Source: an uncultured Draconibacterium sp.
GTDB taxonomy: Bacteria > Bacteroidota > Bacteroidia > Bacteroidales > Prolixibacteraceae
Assembly: GCF_963675065.1 (NCBI RefSeq)
Contig: NZ_OY775906.1
Location: forward strand, 1,280,001-1,344,000
Reading direction: 5' to 3'
Length of the DNA stretch: 64,000 bases
Part shown: positions 24,435-34,021 of the stretch, piece after piece
How positions within the stretch are numbered: the stretch's first letter is position 1
How the letters are laid out: each line of letters opens with the position of its first letter
Position numbers and translations under genes: made by a program
Notes under the pieces: generated by a model
Told to the model about the DNA's origin: nothing
Databases searched by the model: none
What the model saw: the letters and a program-made list of their open reading frames with translations, nothing else

Positions 24435-25745
24435 CTATACCTTCGGCAATTGCCAGTCTTTATTGTAATTCAGTTTCATCAAATCGTTGGCTATAGCCTC
24501 GTTAAACGACTGCGACGCATTATTCCAGTGAATGCGCTGGCCAACACGATAAGCCATATTTCCCATCTCTGAAACGATAGCTGTTTTTGCGCCTACTTCA
24601 ACAGGTGCATTTAAAGTGCCGCCTTTTCGTATACACGAAAGCAGGTTTTGCACGTGCTCATCCAAACCATCGCCATATTCTTTCCGGGCTTTAGCTTGAA
24701 AAAACGGCCCTTTCAACTCACTGCTGTGATCGGGTAAAATCTCGTAACCACTACGCGTAACTACCAAAGTTCCTTTTTGCCCAACAAAAGCAATACCGTG
24801 CGCTTTTTGGTAGGGCCCTATGCCCGGATTTAAACCACATTCCCAAATCATGGTATGTTTTGGATATTGATAAATGGCCTGCTGGATATCGGGTGTTTCA
24901 ATGGCTCCCGGCTGGTGGTAAAAAATACCGCCGCCCGGAGAAATGGACTCAGGCATATCGGCATCCATGGCGTACAAAGCAAAATCAAGAAGGTGAACGC
25001 CCCAATCGGTCATTGCTCCACCGGCATAATCCCACCACCAGCGGAAATTATAATGAAACCGATTCATATTAAACGGACGTTTGGGTGCGGGTCCCAGCCA
25101 CATATCATAATCAACATAATCCGGTGCAATGGAATCTTCCATTACCGGATACGCCGTATCGTAACCTTTGTAAATCCATGCTTTTACCAAATGAACATCG
25201 CCAAGTAATCCTGATTTCACAATCTCCGAAGCCTCGAACCAATGTTTCGAGCTACGTTGCCACATACCTACCTGGCAATATAATTCGGGATGTTTGGCCT
25301 GGGCAGCCACCATTGCGTTACATTCTTCAATACTGTGCCCCATCGGTTTTTCCACATATACGTGTTTTCCGGCATCCAGAGCCATCATCATCATTATGGC
25401 ATGCCAGTGGTCGGGAGTACCGATAATTACCGCATGTACGTCTTTGTTATCCAATACATCTCTGAAATCGGCGTAGGTAAGCGGTCGTTTACCCGTCATT
25501 TTTTCAACTTCGGCAGCTCTTTTCTCCAACACGTTGCTGTCAACATCGCAAAGTGCCACACAGGATACATTGTTTTCCTTGCGCAAAAAACTACGGAGGT
25601 TGTTAAATCCCATCGAACGACAACCGATAAGCGCCACATTAACCTGCTCGGCAGGCGATGCACAGGCATTTAAAAGTCCCGGAGCAACACCAACTGCTGC
25701 TGTGGCGATAGCCGATTGTTTAATAAATTTTCTTCTATCAGTCAT
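24435..25745 (-). CDS. Gfo/Idh/MocA family oxidoreductase, secreted
   Basis: A 436-aa protein. The N-terminus (DRRKFIKQS followed by a hydrophobic Ala/Val/Gly stretch ending LLNACAS) is a Tat-like signal with a possible lipobox, so it is probably exported folded with its cofactor. The Rossmann domain starts VNVALIGCRSMG (about residues 34-45) and carries the family EKPMGHS (the EKP motif) near residue 133. A C-terminal alpha/beta domain follows (WWDYAGGAMTDWGVHLLD). The family oxidises or reduces sugar derivatives with NAD(P). It lies between the PmoA-like gene and glycerate kinase in one operon. The substrate is unknown. Confidence 0.88.
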   Translation of the reverse strand: MTDRRKFIKQSAIATAAVGVAPGLLNACASPAEQVNVALIGCRSMGFNNLRSFLRKENNVSCVALCDVDSNVLEKRAAEVEKMTGKRPLTYADFRDVLDNKDVHAVIIGTPDHWHAIMMMMALDAGKHVYVEKPMGHSIEECNAMVAAQAKHPELYCQVGMWQRSSKHWFEASEIVKSGLLGDVHLVKAWIYKGYDTAYPVMEDSIAPDYVDYDMWLGPAPKRPFNMNRFHYNFRWWWDYAGGAMTDWGVHLLDFALYAMDADMPESISPGGGIFYHQPGAIETPDIQQAIYQYPKHTMIWECGLNPGIGPYQKAHGIAFVGQKGTLVVTRSGYEILPDHSSELKGPFFQAKARKEYGDGLDEHVQNLLSCIRKGGTLNAPVEVGAKTAIVSEMGNMAYRVGQRIHWNNASQSFNEAIANDLMKLNYNKDWQLPKV

Positions 25746-25786
25746 TGTTGTATTAAAATCTAATGTTTTCGGTTGTTGTAATCGTT

Positions 25787-26710
25787 TTATTCATGCACCA
25801 CTTTTGCAATTTTTTTCGCATTCATTTTACCCGAATAAACAATAAGCGAATACTTTAAAACCAATGGTTCGGTGGTTGAAAGTGCAACCGGTTTAGCACC
25901 CGGCCAGGCCATATTTTGCATGCTGTTTTTTTCGCGTAAGATCAGATTCTGCGGATAATCGGGATTTTCCTTATTATCAAGGATTACAATACCGGCCTTC
26001 GAATTTCCTTTTCCCAGCGATCCTGAAATGTTAACATATCCCTGCGACTCCACTGCAGTTTCCAAAGGTTTAATGCTTCCGTTTTTTCCGGAAAACTGAA
26101 CATCGTCGGGTAAAATCATTCGAACAGAAAAACCTCCATAACCTTTTTCATCTTCGGAGCCTCCAATTCGCAAATTCTCTTCCAGTGCCAGCAGGCTGAT
26201 TTCAAAATCGATTCTACGGTATTTCAACGAACTTTTGTATATATGAATGGAAACATTCTCCTGAATATACGGCTTGGGTTTTCCATTCTTTTTCCACTTG
26301 TCAGACAACCAAAGCACCTCACTTTTTAGCCACACCGTTTGATCGGGCTCTTTCACAAATTCGATCTCCGTAACTTCCTGGTCAAAATCCTTTATCTCCC
26401 ACGGATCGCCAATACGTTCATCGCCAATCCAAACCTGATGCCATGCCCAAAAAATACCTCGGTGGTGTAAATGATCAGCAGGAAAATCTTCAGTAAGGAC
26501 CTTGCCGTTAAGTCCCCAAAGCGGGTGAATATAATTGCACCGCTCGTAGGCACCATCTTTATTCAACGGATGCATCCGGTAAAACAAAACGTTTGAAGAA
26601 CCATCAACTATTTTAATTCCATCCTGCTGCTTTTTCATAGTCAATTGTCCCCAAACCAATCCGTTGGTAAGCAGAACCAGGAGTAGCGCTATTACAAAAG
26701 ATCTTTTCAT
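25787..26710 (-). CDS. PmoA-like (DUF6807) secreted protein
   Basis: A 307-aa protein with a signal peptide (residues 1-21, ending VWGQ). The histidine-rich stretch HLHHRGIFWAWHQVW near residue 85 and the downstream beta-rich domain match the PmoA-like/DUF6807 family, which occurs beside Gfo/Idh/MocA oxidoreductases in Bacteroidota and Planctomycetes. Despite the historical name it is not a methane monooxygenase subunit; a role in sugar or glycoside processing is suspected. Its ATG overlaps the apbE stop by one base (TAATG), so translation is coupled. Probably periplasmic. Function is unproven. Confidence 0.8.
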   Translation of the reverse strand: MKRSFVIALLLVLLTNGLVWGQLTMKKQQDGIKIVDGSSNVLFYRMHPLNKDGAYERCNYIHPLWGLNGKVLTEDFPADHLHHRGIFWAWHQVWIGDERIGDPWEIKDFDQEVTEIEFVKEPDQTVWLKSEVLWLSDKWKKNGKPKPYIQENVSIHIYKSSLKYRRIDFEISLLALEENLRIGGSEDEKGYGGFSVRMILPDDVQFSGKNGSIKPLETAVESQGYVNISGSLGKGNSKAGIVILDNKENPDYPQNLILREKNSMQNMAWPGAKPVALSTTEPLVLKYSLIVYSGKMNAKKIAKVVHE

Positions 26711-27642
26711 TACTGCTCCCCCTTTTCTATTATCGTTGTCTTTGTTTTTACATCATCTTCGGTATATTCAACTTCCAGAATTTCAACATTACTCAGTTGG
26801 TTCGAGATGATGGTTTTATCGTTCTCCGGTAGGATTAGCCAAATATTTGCAATAAAAGCCCCCATTGTTGCAGAGTCGGCCTTTACCGAAACGGTTCGTT
26901 TTCCTTCAACAGGAAGACCAGTGGCCGGACTGATAATCTTTCGGGTTTTCATTCCTTCGCCATCATCGCGAATATAAACGGTTCCGGTTGTATAAACGCT
27001 TTGCCCCGATACCTCAAAAACATGTGTGAATTCGTTTGGTTGCTGCTGATTCCGGATTCCCAGAGGCCAGTCTGTCCCGGCCGGATGGTTTCCAAGTGCC
27101 AACACCACATCTTCCTCAAAACTGATAATGGCATTTTTTACCCCCAGATCGAGTAATAGTGGCTTAACCAGATCAAGAGCAAATCCTTTTTCTATTGCGC
27201 CAAAATCCAACTCTACTCCGTCTTCTTTAAAACGAAGTCGTTTATTATCAAGATCGAGTTCTATTTTATCAAACCCACATTTTTGTCGCGCTTCCTCCAG
27301 TTCATTTTCATCAACATCTTCCTTTTCAACCCAAAGCGATTGAACCGGGAACATGGTTACATCAAAAGCTCCCTGACTCATTTGGTTAAAATCGTTTGTA
27401 ATAGTTAGAATTTCCCACAAATCGGCTGGAACTTCTATCCAAACGTCTTTTCCGGTTTGATTGAGCTCGTGAATATCAGACAATAAACTGAAGCGGCTGA
27501 TCGTACTTTCCAGCTGTTCAATATCGGCTTTTATCTGTTGAAATATATTTTTTGCGGTACCGGCCTCAAGGTTTGGCAGCACTACATCGCAATGACTGCC
27601 AAAGGCCAAAAAAGTATCACTAAAAATAGTAGATTGCGTCAT
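26710..27642 (-). CDS. apbE: FAD:protein FMN transferase
   Basis: A 310-aa ApbE-family protein. Key regions are FDVTMFPVQSLW (the FDVT-type motif) near residue 95, GVELDFGAIEKGFALDLV (about 145-162), and the ADSATMGAFIANI region in the last third where the Mg-binding Asp/Thr lie. ApbE covalently attaches FMN to Thr of flavoproteins such as Nqr/Rnf subunits. Typical family length. No lipobox is visible and the start MTQSTIFSDTF is not signal-like, which is unusual for ApbE and may mean a cytoplasmic or divergent member. First gene of the operon leading to glycerate kinase; its upstream region (27643-27994) has several inverted repeats. Confidence 0.85.
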   Translation of the reverse strand: MTQSTIFSDTFLAFGSHCDVVLPNLEAGTAKNIFQQIKADIEQLESTISRFSLLSDIHELNQTGKDVWIEVPADLWEILTITNDFNQMSQGAFDVTMFPVQSLWVEKEDVDENELEEARQKCGFDKIELDLDNKRLRFKEDGVELDFGAIEKGFALDLVKPLLLDLGVKNAIISFEEDVVLALGNHPAGTDWPLGIRNQQQPNEFTHVFEVSGQSVYTTGTVYIRDDGEGMKTRKIISPATGLPVEGKRTVSVKADSATMGAFIANIWLILPENDKTIISNQLSNVEILEVEYTEDDVKTKTTIIEKGEQ

Positions 27643-27790
27643 TCTCTTAGTTTTATTGTTTCAGTAAAGCACTAAATTAAAAAAGTACGCGGTATTTTCA
27701 GGCCTTCATGCTTACAAATACAAAGCCAGAATTAATTTATACTCCTTCTTTTTAACCTGAAAAATTAATAAAATTTTTCACACAAAGTGT

Positions 27791-27930
27791 TGACGATTGA
27801 AAATCTGGATGATACAGTTTTTATTAAAGCAGCCTAATGATTTTCAATGTCAAGGTTAACCCTGACAAATAATTGAAAACAATTATTTCGTCATCCCTGC
27901 AGGTGATTAATTCATTTTGATGAATTAATC
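27791..27930. repeat. Cluster of three inverted repeats upstream of apbE
   Basis: TGACgATTGAAAATC (27791-27805) pairs with GATTTTCAATGTCA (27839-27852) with a single bulge. GTCAAGGTTAACCCTGAC (27849-27866) is a near-palindrome. GATTAATTCA / TGAATTAATC (27905-27930) is a perfect 10-bp stem with a 6-base loop. None is followed by a T-run. They fill much of the 352-bp gap between two minus-strand genes and may be operators or RNA structures in the apbE leader. Confidence 0.5.
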
Positions 27931-27948
27931 AGGTTAATAAACGGAAAC

Positions 27949-27979
27949 AAAAAAAGGCAGGGGAAATCCCCGCCTTTTC
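27949..27979 (-). terminator. Rho-independent terminator after the second Gfo/Idh/MocA gene
   Basis: Read on the minus strand, AAAAGGC-GGGG-attt-CCCC-GCC is followed by TTTTTTT (from the A-run at about 27950-27956 of the + strand). It begins about 16 bp after the stop codon of the gene at 27995-29338. Confidence 0.85.
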
Positions 27980-27994
27980 AATCCTTATCTATTT

Positions 27995-29338
27995 CTATAG
28001 TTTTGGTTCCCAATTTGGATCGTACTCCCTGCCCCATAATTTCATGGCATCACGGTCGTACATAATTCCGGTTTTATCGCAAATGTCAAATCCGTGTCCA
28101 ACACGATAGGCAACATTTGAGTAATGCACCATTGTCTGGCTAATTGCGCCTTCCATAATGTGTGAATTCAGTTTTCCAACACCCCGGATTCCGTTAAACC
28201 AGTTTTGAACGTGCGCGGTTGACGTGTCGCCACCACCACCAAGAGCAGTACCGGCTTCCTGCGAATTAGCTACGCTGTCTTTAATAATTTTTCCGTTACG
28301 ATCGTACAAAATATATTTACCACGGTCGACAAACACAGTTCCTTCGCTTCCGTAAATAATCGTTCCGCGGCCTCCTAAACCATAGGTATCCTGACCAGAG
28401 CGGCTACGGCCATCCCATTTAATCACTTTGTCACCTTCGAAAAGGAAAGTTGCATCCATGGTATCGTACATTTCCCAGCCATCATCGAAAAAATGACGCT
28501 TGCCAGCTTCAACATGCACATTGTTTGGTAAACCTACCTGCAGTGCCCAACGTGCTACATCCAGCTCGTGGGTAGCATTATTTCCGGTTTCTCCTGTTCC
28601 GTAATTCCAGCCATACCAGTGCCAGTTATAATCCCAGGTTTCTTCGGTGTAATCGCGGTGAATTGCCGGACCCTGCCAGATTTCCCAATCAAGTCCGTTT
28701 GGTACAGCGGCTTTTTTCTGCACAGGCACCTCTCCTCTTTGGTTGATGTAAAAAGCTACTGCCCTATATGGCACACCAATAATTCCGTTATGAATTTCTT
28801 TTATAATCTCATTCGTATGATCCGACGAACGTTGCTGATTACCCATCTGGACAACCTTATTGTATTTCTCGGCTGCTTTAACGATCATCTCATTTTCGGC
28901 CATGTTGTGGCTGCAGGGTTTCTCTACATAGACATGTTTCCCGGCCTGCATAGCCATTACCGATCCCGGAGTATGCCAGTGGTCAGGAGTGGCATTAATA
29001 ATACAATCCACATCCTTATCGTCAAGAATTTTCCTGAAATCATTCTCCAGTTTTGGTTTGTAATCAATAACCTTCGCAAACCTCTCGGCAGCACGCTTAC
29101 GCTGATGCTCCATCACATCGCACAGGTATTTTAGCTCAACATTGCTTTCTTTTTGGGCAATTGGTTCGGAATAAGCCCCCAAACGGCGGCCCAGCCCCAT
29201 AATGGCGACATTCAGTTTATCGTTTGCACCTAAAATTTTACTGTAACTTTTTGCCGACATTCCCATCGCAGTTCCTCCAACTGCAACACCGGCTGCACCA
29301 GCCGACACCTTTTTTAAAAAATCTCTTCTGTTAGTCAT
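27995..29338 (-). CDS. Gfo/Idh/MocA family oxidoreductase, Tat-exported
   Basis: A 447-aa protein; I start it at ATG 29338 because TNRRDFLKKVSAGAAGVAVG is a clear Tat signal, whereas the upstream in-frame extension (to 29395) is not family-like. The NAD-binding domain begins LNVAIMGLGRRLG, the EKPCSHN motif lies near residue 135, and the C-terminal domain has WHWYGWNYGTGETGNNATHELD. Members act on sugars or inositols in the periplasm. It is monocistronic with its own terminator and is distinct in sequence from the two other oxidoreductases in this window (24435 and 60975). Confidence 0.88.
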   Translation of the reverse strand: MTNRRDFLKKVSAGAAGVAVGGTAMGMSAKSYSKILGANDKLNVAIMGLGRRLGAYSEPIAQKESNVELKYLCDVMEHQRKRAAERFAKVIDYKPKLENDFRKILDDKDVDCIINATPDHWHTPGSVMAMQAGKHVYVEKPCSHNMAENEMIVKAAEKYNKVVQMGNQQRSSDHTNEIIKEIHNGIIGVPYRAVAFYINQRGEVPVQKKAAVPNGLDWEIWQGPAIHRDYTEETWDYNWHWYGWNYGTGETGNNATHELDVARWALQVGLPNNVHVEAGKRHFFDDGWEMYDTMDATFLFEGDKVIKWDGRSRSGQDTYGLGGRGTIIYGSEGTVFVDRGKYILYDRNGKIIKDSVANSQEAGTALGGGGDTSTAHVQNWFNGIRGVGKLNSHIMEGAISQTMVHYSNVAYRVGHGFDICDKTGIMYDRDAMKLWGREYDPNWEPKL

Positions 29339-29656
29339 AAGTAGTAGTTCTATTTGTCTTAAAATACTATAAATTAAATACTCGTTTCCGATCAAGACAC
29401 GCTCATCCGGATATCACTGTTGATCTAATAAATTGCACTGTTAATAACCAGAATGAACAAATGTAAATTGATCATGATGCCACTTTGTTACATTTATTAG
29501 ATTTTATGTTGGTTTAAACTTACCGTGAACGAACACGACACACAAATATAACCATAATTTGGAGCTTGCCAATCTCTTCTTATAAATACAGGGAAATTTT
29601 TATTGTACCACTATTTGATAATAAAAAAGGCTACTTAAAAGCAGCCTTTAAATCTA
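29339..29656. other. Intergenic region, 318 bp
   Basis: AT-rich gap holding the terminator of the oligopeptidase gene at its left (29626-29649) and, by position, the promoter of the oxidoreductase gene. I see no other gene and no clear repeat. Confidence 0.5.
29626..29649 (-). terminator. Terminator-like hairpin after the oligopeptidase gene
   Basis: AAAGGCT / AGCCTTT stem with a 10-base interior, directly after the stop codon of the gene at 29657-31765, with an A-run on the + strand giving T on the minus strand. Confidence 0.75.
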
Positions 29657-31765
29657 TTATTCTGTAATTCCGATCTGGTCGAAAATGAACGCATATTCCA
29701 GTGCCGTTTCTTTTATCCATTCATAACGCCCGGAGGCCCCTCCATGTCCGTATTCCATATTAATGTGGAATAACAGCGGATTATCATCAGTTTTCAATTC
29801 TCGCAATTTGGCGACCCATTTGGCCGGCTCCCAATACTGTACCTGCGAATCATGCAGTCCGGTTGTAACCAGCAAAGCCGGATAATCTTTAGCTTCCACA
29901 TTATCGTATGGCGAATAAGAAAGCATATAGTAGTAATACTTTTCGATTTTGGGATTTCCCCATTCATCGAATTCGCTTGTGGTAAGCGGAATAGTTTCGT
30001 CGAGCATGGTAGTTACCACATCAACAAATGGAACTGCAGCAATAACACCTTTATACAAATCAGGACGTAGGTTTATACAGGCTCCCATTAAAAGTCCACC
30101 TGCACTTCCGCCCATAGCAAATAATTTATCGGGGTTGGTGTATCCGTCGTCGATAAGGAATTGGGCACAATCGTTAAAATCGGTAAAGGTGTTCATCTTT
30201 TTCAACAACTTACCGTCTTCGTACCACTGGCGGCCGTTGATTTGACTTCCGCGAATATGTGCAATTGCATACACAAATCCCCGATCGAGCAAAGGCAAAC
30301 GAGCTAAAGAAAAGCTTGGATTGTTCGTAATTCCATACGAACCATATCCATATAACAACGCTGGATTATCGCCATTCTTTTCCATTCCTTTTTTATACAC
30401 AATCGATATAGGAATTTTTGTTCCGTCGCCGGCAGTTGCATAAATACGTTTGGTTTCGTAATCATCCTTGTTAAAACCTCCGAGCACTTCCTGTTGCTTC
30501 AGTAACTTGTGCTCTTTTGTTTTCAGGTTGTAATCGTAAATCGAATTAGGAGTGGTCATCGAAGTGTAGCTAAAACGGAAAATATCGGTATCAAAGTCGA
30601 GGTTTACATTCGGACTAACCGTGTACACTTCTTCATCAAAATCGATATAATACTCCTCGCCTTTCCACGGTATTACACGAAGCTGGTTTATTCCCTCTAT
30701 ACGTTCGTTAACAACCAGGTAATCTTTTAAAATTTCAAAATTATCAAAGAAAACATCACTGCGGTGTGGAATCACTTCCGTCCAGTTTTCTTTTTCAGTA
30801 GCTGTTACCGGAGTTTTCATTAAACGGAAGTTTAATGCATCGAGGTTGGTACGAATATAAAAGTCATTACCAAAATGATCCACCGAATATTCTAATCCTC
30901 TTACACGAGGCTGAATGATTTTAAAATCACCCTCCGGATTGTTGGCATCAAGAAACTGATATTCAGAAGTAAGTGTACTTTCACTTCCTATGATCAGATA
31001 TTTTTGAGATTTTGTTTTAAAAATAGACACTGAGAATGTTTCATCGTCTTCATAAAACACTTCTACATCGTCTTCAACCGGAGTGCCTATTACGTGCTTC
31101 ATAATTTTTTCTGAACGAAGCGTGACATCGTCTTTCAAAGTATAATAAACCGTTTTATTATCATTGGCCCAAACGGCACTCCCGGTTGTTAAAGGAATGG
31201 CATCGGGTAAAACTTCGCCGGTTTCCAGATTCTTAAAATGAATAGTGTATTTTCTGCGACTAACTGTATCAACGCCGTAGGCGATAAGTCTGTTATCCGG
31301 GCTTACCGATAATCCGCCAAGCATAAAAAAATCCTGACCTTCTGCGAGCACATTTTCATCGAGTATCACTTCTTCTTCGGCATCGAGACTCCCCTTTTTT
31401 CGGCAGTTTACATCGTACTCTTTACCGGGTAATTGTTTGTAGTAATAGTAGTAACCATTCTTTTTGTAGGGTACCGACTTATTTTCCGGCTTGATTTTCG
31501 ACTTTATTTCCTCAAATAATTTTTTCTGAAGCGGTTCAGTGTGTTTCATCACAACATCTTTGTAAGCGTTCTCAGCTTCGAGATGTGCGATCACTTCAGG
31601 GTTTTCGCGCTCATTCATCCAGTAATAATTGTCAACGCGCGTATGACCATGTATCGTAAGTTCTTTCATCATCTTTTTTGCAATAGGTGGCTCCATCTTC
31701 ACTTTCGAAGTACATGCCACTAAAAATAGTCCCCAAATAAAACTCAAATAAATTAACTTCTTCAT
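29657..31765 (-). CDS. ptrB: Prolyl oligopeptidase family serine peptidase (oligopeptidase B-like), lipoprotein
   Basis: A 702-aa protein. The signal ends FLVACTSK, a lipobox, so it is probably a membrane-anchored periplasmic lipoprotein. The N-terminal part (about 30-420) is the beta-propeller of S9A peptidases (VDNYYWMNERENPEV, DAEEEVILDENVLAEG). The C-terminal hydrolase domain has LLYGYGSYG, the nucleophile GGSAGGLLMG (Ser near 556), Asp in GLHDSQVQYWEPAKW and His in EYGHGGASGR. Oligopeptidase B cleaves short peptides after Arg/Lys; sequence alone does not prove that specificity. Single gene with its own terminator. Confidence 0.9.
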   Translation of the reverse strand: MKKLIYLSFIWGLFLVACTSKVKMEPPIAKKMMKELTIHGHTRVDNYYWMNERENPEVIAHLEAENAYKDVVMKHTEPLQKKLFEEIKSKIKPENKSVPYKKNGYYYYYKQLPGKEYDVNCRKKGSLDAEEEVILDENVLAEGQDFFMLGGLSVSPDNRLIAYGVDTVSRRKYTIHFKNLETGEVLPDAIPLTTGSAVWANDNKTVYYTLKDDVTLRSEKIMKHVIGTPVEDDVEVFYEDDETFSVSIFKTKSQKYLIIGSESTLTSEYQFLDANNPEGDFKIIQPRVRGLEYSVDHFGNDFYIRTNLDALNFRLMKTPVTATEKENWTEVIPHRSDVFFDNFEILKDYLVVNERIEGINQLRVIPWKGEEYYIDFDEEVYTVSPNVNLDFDTDIFRFSYTSMTTPNSIYDYNLKTKEHKLLKQQEVLGGFNKDDYETKRIYATAGDGTKIPISIVYKKGMEKNGDNPALLYGYGSYGITNNPSFSLARLPLLDRGFVYAIAHIRGSQINGRQWYEDGKLLKKMNTFTDFNDCAQFLIDDGYTNPDKLFAMGGSAGGLLMGACINLRPDLYKGVIAAVPFVDVVTTMLDETIPLTTSEFDEWGNPKIEKYYYYMLSYSPYDNVEAKDYPALLVTTGLHDSQVQYWEPAKWVAKLRELKTDDNPLLFHINMEYGHGGASGRYEWIKETALEYAFIFDQIGITE

Positions 31766-31878
31766 GCTTTTGGTAATTAGGTGAAATTCTTAATATTTTT
31801 TTCAGGAAGTTTTGAAATTACGTTTTATCAATCAGCTTTCAAAATGAAAGTTCCATCTTAAATCCATGGAAAGGTGTT

Positions 31879-33840
31879 TTACTTATTTCTGAAATTTATC
31901 TTCTGGATATTTTTCGAAATTTCAATCCGGTTATAAATTGATTCAATAACCTGGTCGTACAAATTATCCTTTAAAATGTAATCCTCAATATCTACATCGA
32001 TGTTCGGATTATCATTCACTTCAACCACATAAACTTTATCGTTTACCAGTTTCAGGTCAACACCATACAAACCGTCGCCAATTAAAGCCGACGCTTTTAA
32101 GGCTGTTTTAACCACTTCTTCCGGCACATCTTCAATATTCACTGTTTCCGAATCGCCGGAATACTCCTCGGCCTCACCGGCCCAGTTGTAAATTTGCCAG
32201 TGTCCTTTCGACATGTAATATTTGCATGCAAAAAGTGGCCGGTTATCGAGTACCCCGATTCTCCAATCAAATTCGGAATAGAGAAACTCCTGGCAAACAA
32301 TCATATCCGATTTTTTAAACAGCTGGTTTATTGCATCAAAAGCTTCTTCCTTGTTCTCCACTTTTGTTATTCCCAGCGAAAATGCACTGTCGGGTTGCTT
32401 TAACACCAGCGGAAAGTTCATATCATCAAGGTCTTTCCTTTCAAATATATTCTTGGTAAAAACAACCGTTTGCGGAGTAAGTATTTTGTGTTTTCTGAAT
32501 ATCTCGTTCTGAAATATCTTATTGGAGCAACGCAATATCGACCATGGATCATCAATTACCACCAAACCTTCGGCATACGCCATTCGCGAAAATTCGTAGG
32601 TATGGTTGTTTACATTTGTGGTTTCGCGGATAAAAAGCGCATCGAACTCGTTTATTTTATCAAAGTCGTTTTTTGTGATAAACTCAGCATACAAACCTTT
32701 CCTGTTGGCCGCCGTTTTAAACTTTTGTAACGCCTGTTTGCACGATGGCGGAGTTTCTTCCTCAGGATCGATAAGAATAGCAATGTCGTATTTATAATTG
32801 ATAAGCGTGGTTTTATTAAAACGCCGTTTACTGAAATATTTACGTGCAAACTCGTAAATAACCTCAATTTCGCTTTCGGGTAATTTATTTAAGGTTAAAA
32901 CTTTTATTCCCTTAATGATCCATTTCTCCTGTTTTACAAATTCAATCTCGAAAAGCGGTGTTTCAAACAGCTGGTAAAGCCGGTTGGCAATTGCGTTAAA
33001 TCCTTTTGTAGCCGTCTGTCCGAAATAGATTTTAAGCTGAAATTTGTCGTCTTTTACTTTTTGCAGTGCTTTGTTTATCAGCTCATCAATATCGTACGAG
33101 GCGGAATGGATTACATTAAGCATTTTAAAATCGCGCAGTGTAACCGAGCTTGGAATTACACGGTGGCCACGAGCTGCCGCCAGCAACGACACATAATAAC
33201 CATAGCTTTGATATTTGTACGAACTACAGAGATTAAAAACACGCATATCGGCACTGTTCTGGTAAACCGGGTTACTGATGTACTCTTTTACCGAGATAAC
33301 TTTAGCATTCACATCGGCAAAAGTCCATTTATGTGGTTGGTTGATAACGATAATATTCGTGGTCTTTTTCCGTACTTCTTCGGTTTCCAAACTCAATTCC
33401 ATCTTAACAGCATCTTCCCCACTCGCGTAATAATCAGCAATCGTATGCGATTCCTTAAATCCCTTCTTTTTGTACCACTCGATCAGCTCGTTATTTTTCG
33501 ACTGAACCTCAATCAAAATTTTTTGATAATGATTCTCGATTGCCTCTTTTTTCACATAATTCAACATGAAGGTTCCCAACCCGGCATTTCGGTATTCTGC
33601 CACAACGGCAATCGAATAAATTCGTAATGCACGTTTATATTTAAACAAAGTGAGCGCCCCGACAGAAGTTACTTTTTTGCATGCTTTCGATTCTACAATT
33701 AAAACTTCCTGAAACGCACTATCCAGGCTGTGTTTTATACTTTTGCGGGAACTCTGTTGAAACAGTGGAAAAGATTCGTTTTCCAACTTTTCAAGGAAAT
33801 AAAAATCACCGGGTTGTGACTTTCTGATATTCAAATCCAT
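31879..33840 (-). CDS. GNAT - RLAN - ATP-grasp (RimK-like) fusion protein
   Basis: A 653-aa protein in three parts. Residues about 1-155 are a GNAT acetyltransferase (YSIAVVAEYRNAGLGTFML as the acetyl-CoA-binding R/Q-x-x-G-x-G/A region). Residues about 190-370 match the RLAN domain that precedes some RimK-like enzymes (FNLCSSYKYQSYGYYVSLLAAARGH). Residues about 400-640 are an ATP-grasp domain (FPLVLKQPDSAFSLGITKV, VCQEFLYSEFDWRIGVLD, YGVDLKLVNDKVYVVEVNDNPNID). RimK-like enzymes ligate amino acids, typically glutamate, to proteins or small molecules, and the GNAT part may acetylate the same substrate. Stand-alone gene, divergent from the symporter at 34022. The substrate is unknown. Confidence 0.85.
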   Translation of the reverse strand: MDLNIRKSQPGDFYFLEKLENESFPLFQQSSRKSIKHSLDSAFQEVLIVESKACKKVTSVGALTLFKYKRALRIYSIAVVAEYRNAGLGTFMLNYVKKEAIENHYQKILIEVQSKNNELIEWYKKKGFKESHTIADYYASGEDAVKMELSLETEEVRKKTTNIIVINQPHKWTFADVNAKVISVKEYISNPVYQNSADMRVFNLCSSYKYQSYGYYVSLLAAARGHRVIPSSVTLRDFKMLNVIHSASYDIDELINKALQKVKDDKFQLKIYFGQTATKGFNAIANRLYQLFETPLFEIEFVKQEKWIIKGIKVLTLNKLPESEIEVIYEFARKYFSKRRFNKTTLINYKYDIAILIDPEEETPPSCKQALQKFKTAANRKGLYAEFITKNDFDKINEFDALFIRETTNVNNHTYEFSRMAYAEGLVVIDDPWSILRCSNKIFQNEIFRKHKILTPQTVVFTKNIFERKDLDDMNFPLVLKQPDSAFSLGITKVENKEEAFDAINQLFKKSDMIVCQEFLYSEFDWRIGVLDNRPLFACKYYMSKGHWQIYNWAGEAEEYSGDSETVNIEDVPEEVVKTALKASALIGDGLYGVDLKLVNDKVYVVEVNDNPNIDVDIEDYILKDNLYDQVIESIYNRIEISKNIQKINFRNK

Positions 33841-34021
33841 TTATTGCGTTATAAATCAAAATTAATTGAAACCTAATTAACACTTCAACCCCGTTAAGTT
33901 TTTTATAGCATCAAACGCTATAACTTATTTTCGGGATCAATAAAATGAATACACTTTCCTATTTTATTGACAAGCAAAAATACAATATTGAAACATTAAT
34001 TCCGATATTTGTCAACTAATT

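Noticed and set aside
25787..26710. Particulate methane monooxygenase subunit A
   Set aside because: The PmoA-like family name is historical; the protein has a signal peptide and a soluble beta-rich domain, not the multi-pass pMMO fold.
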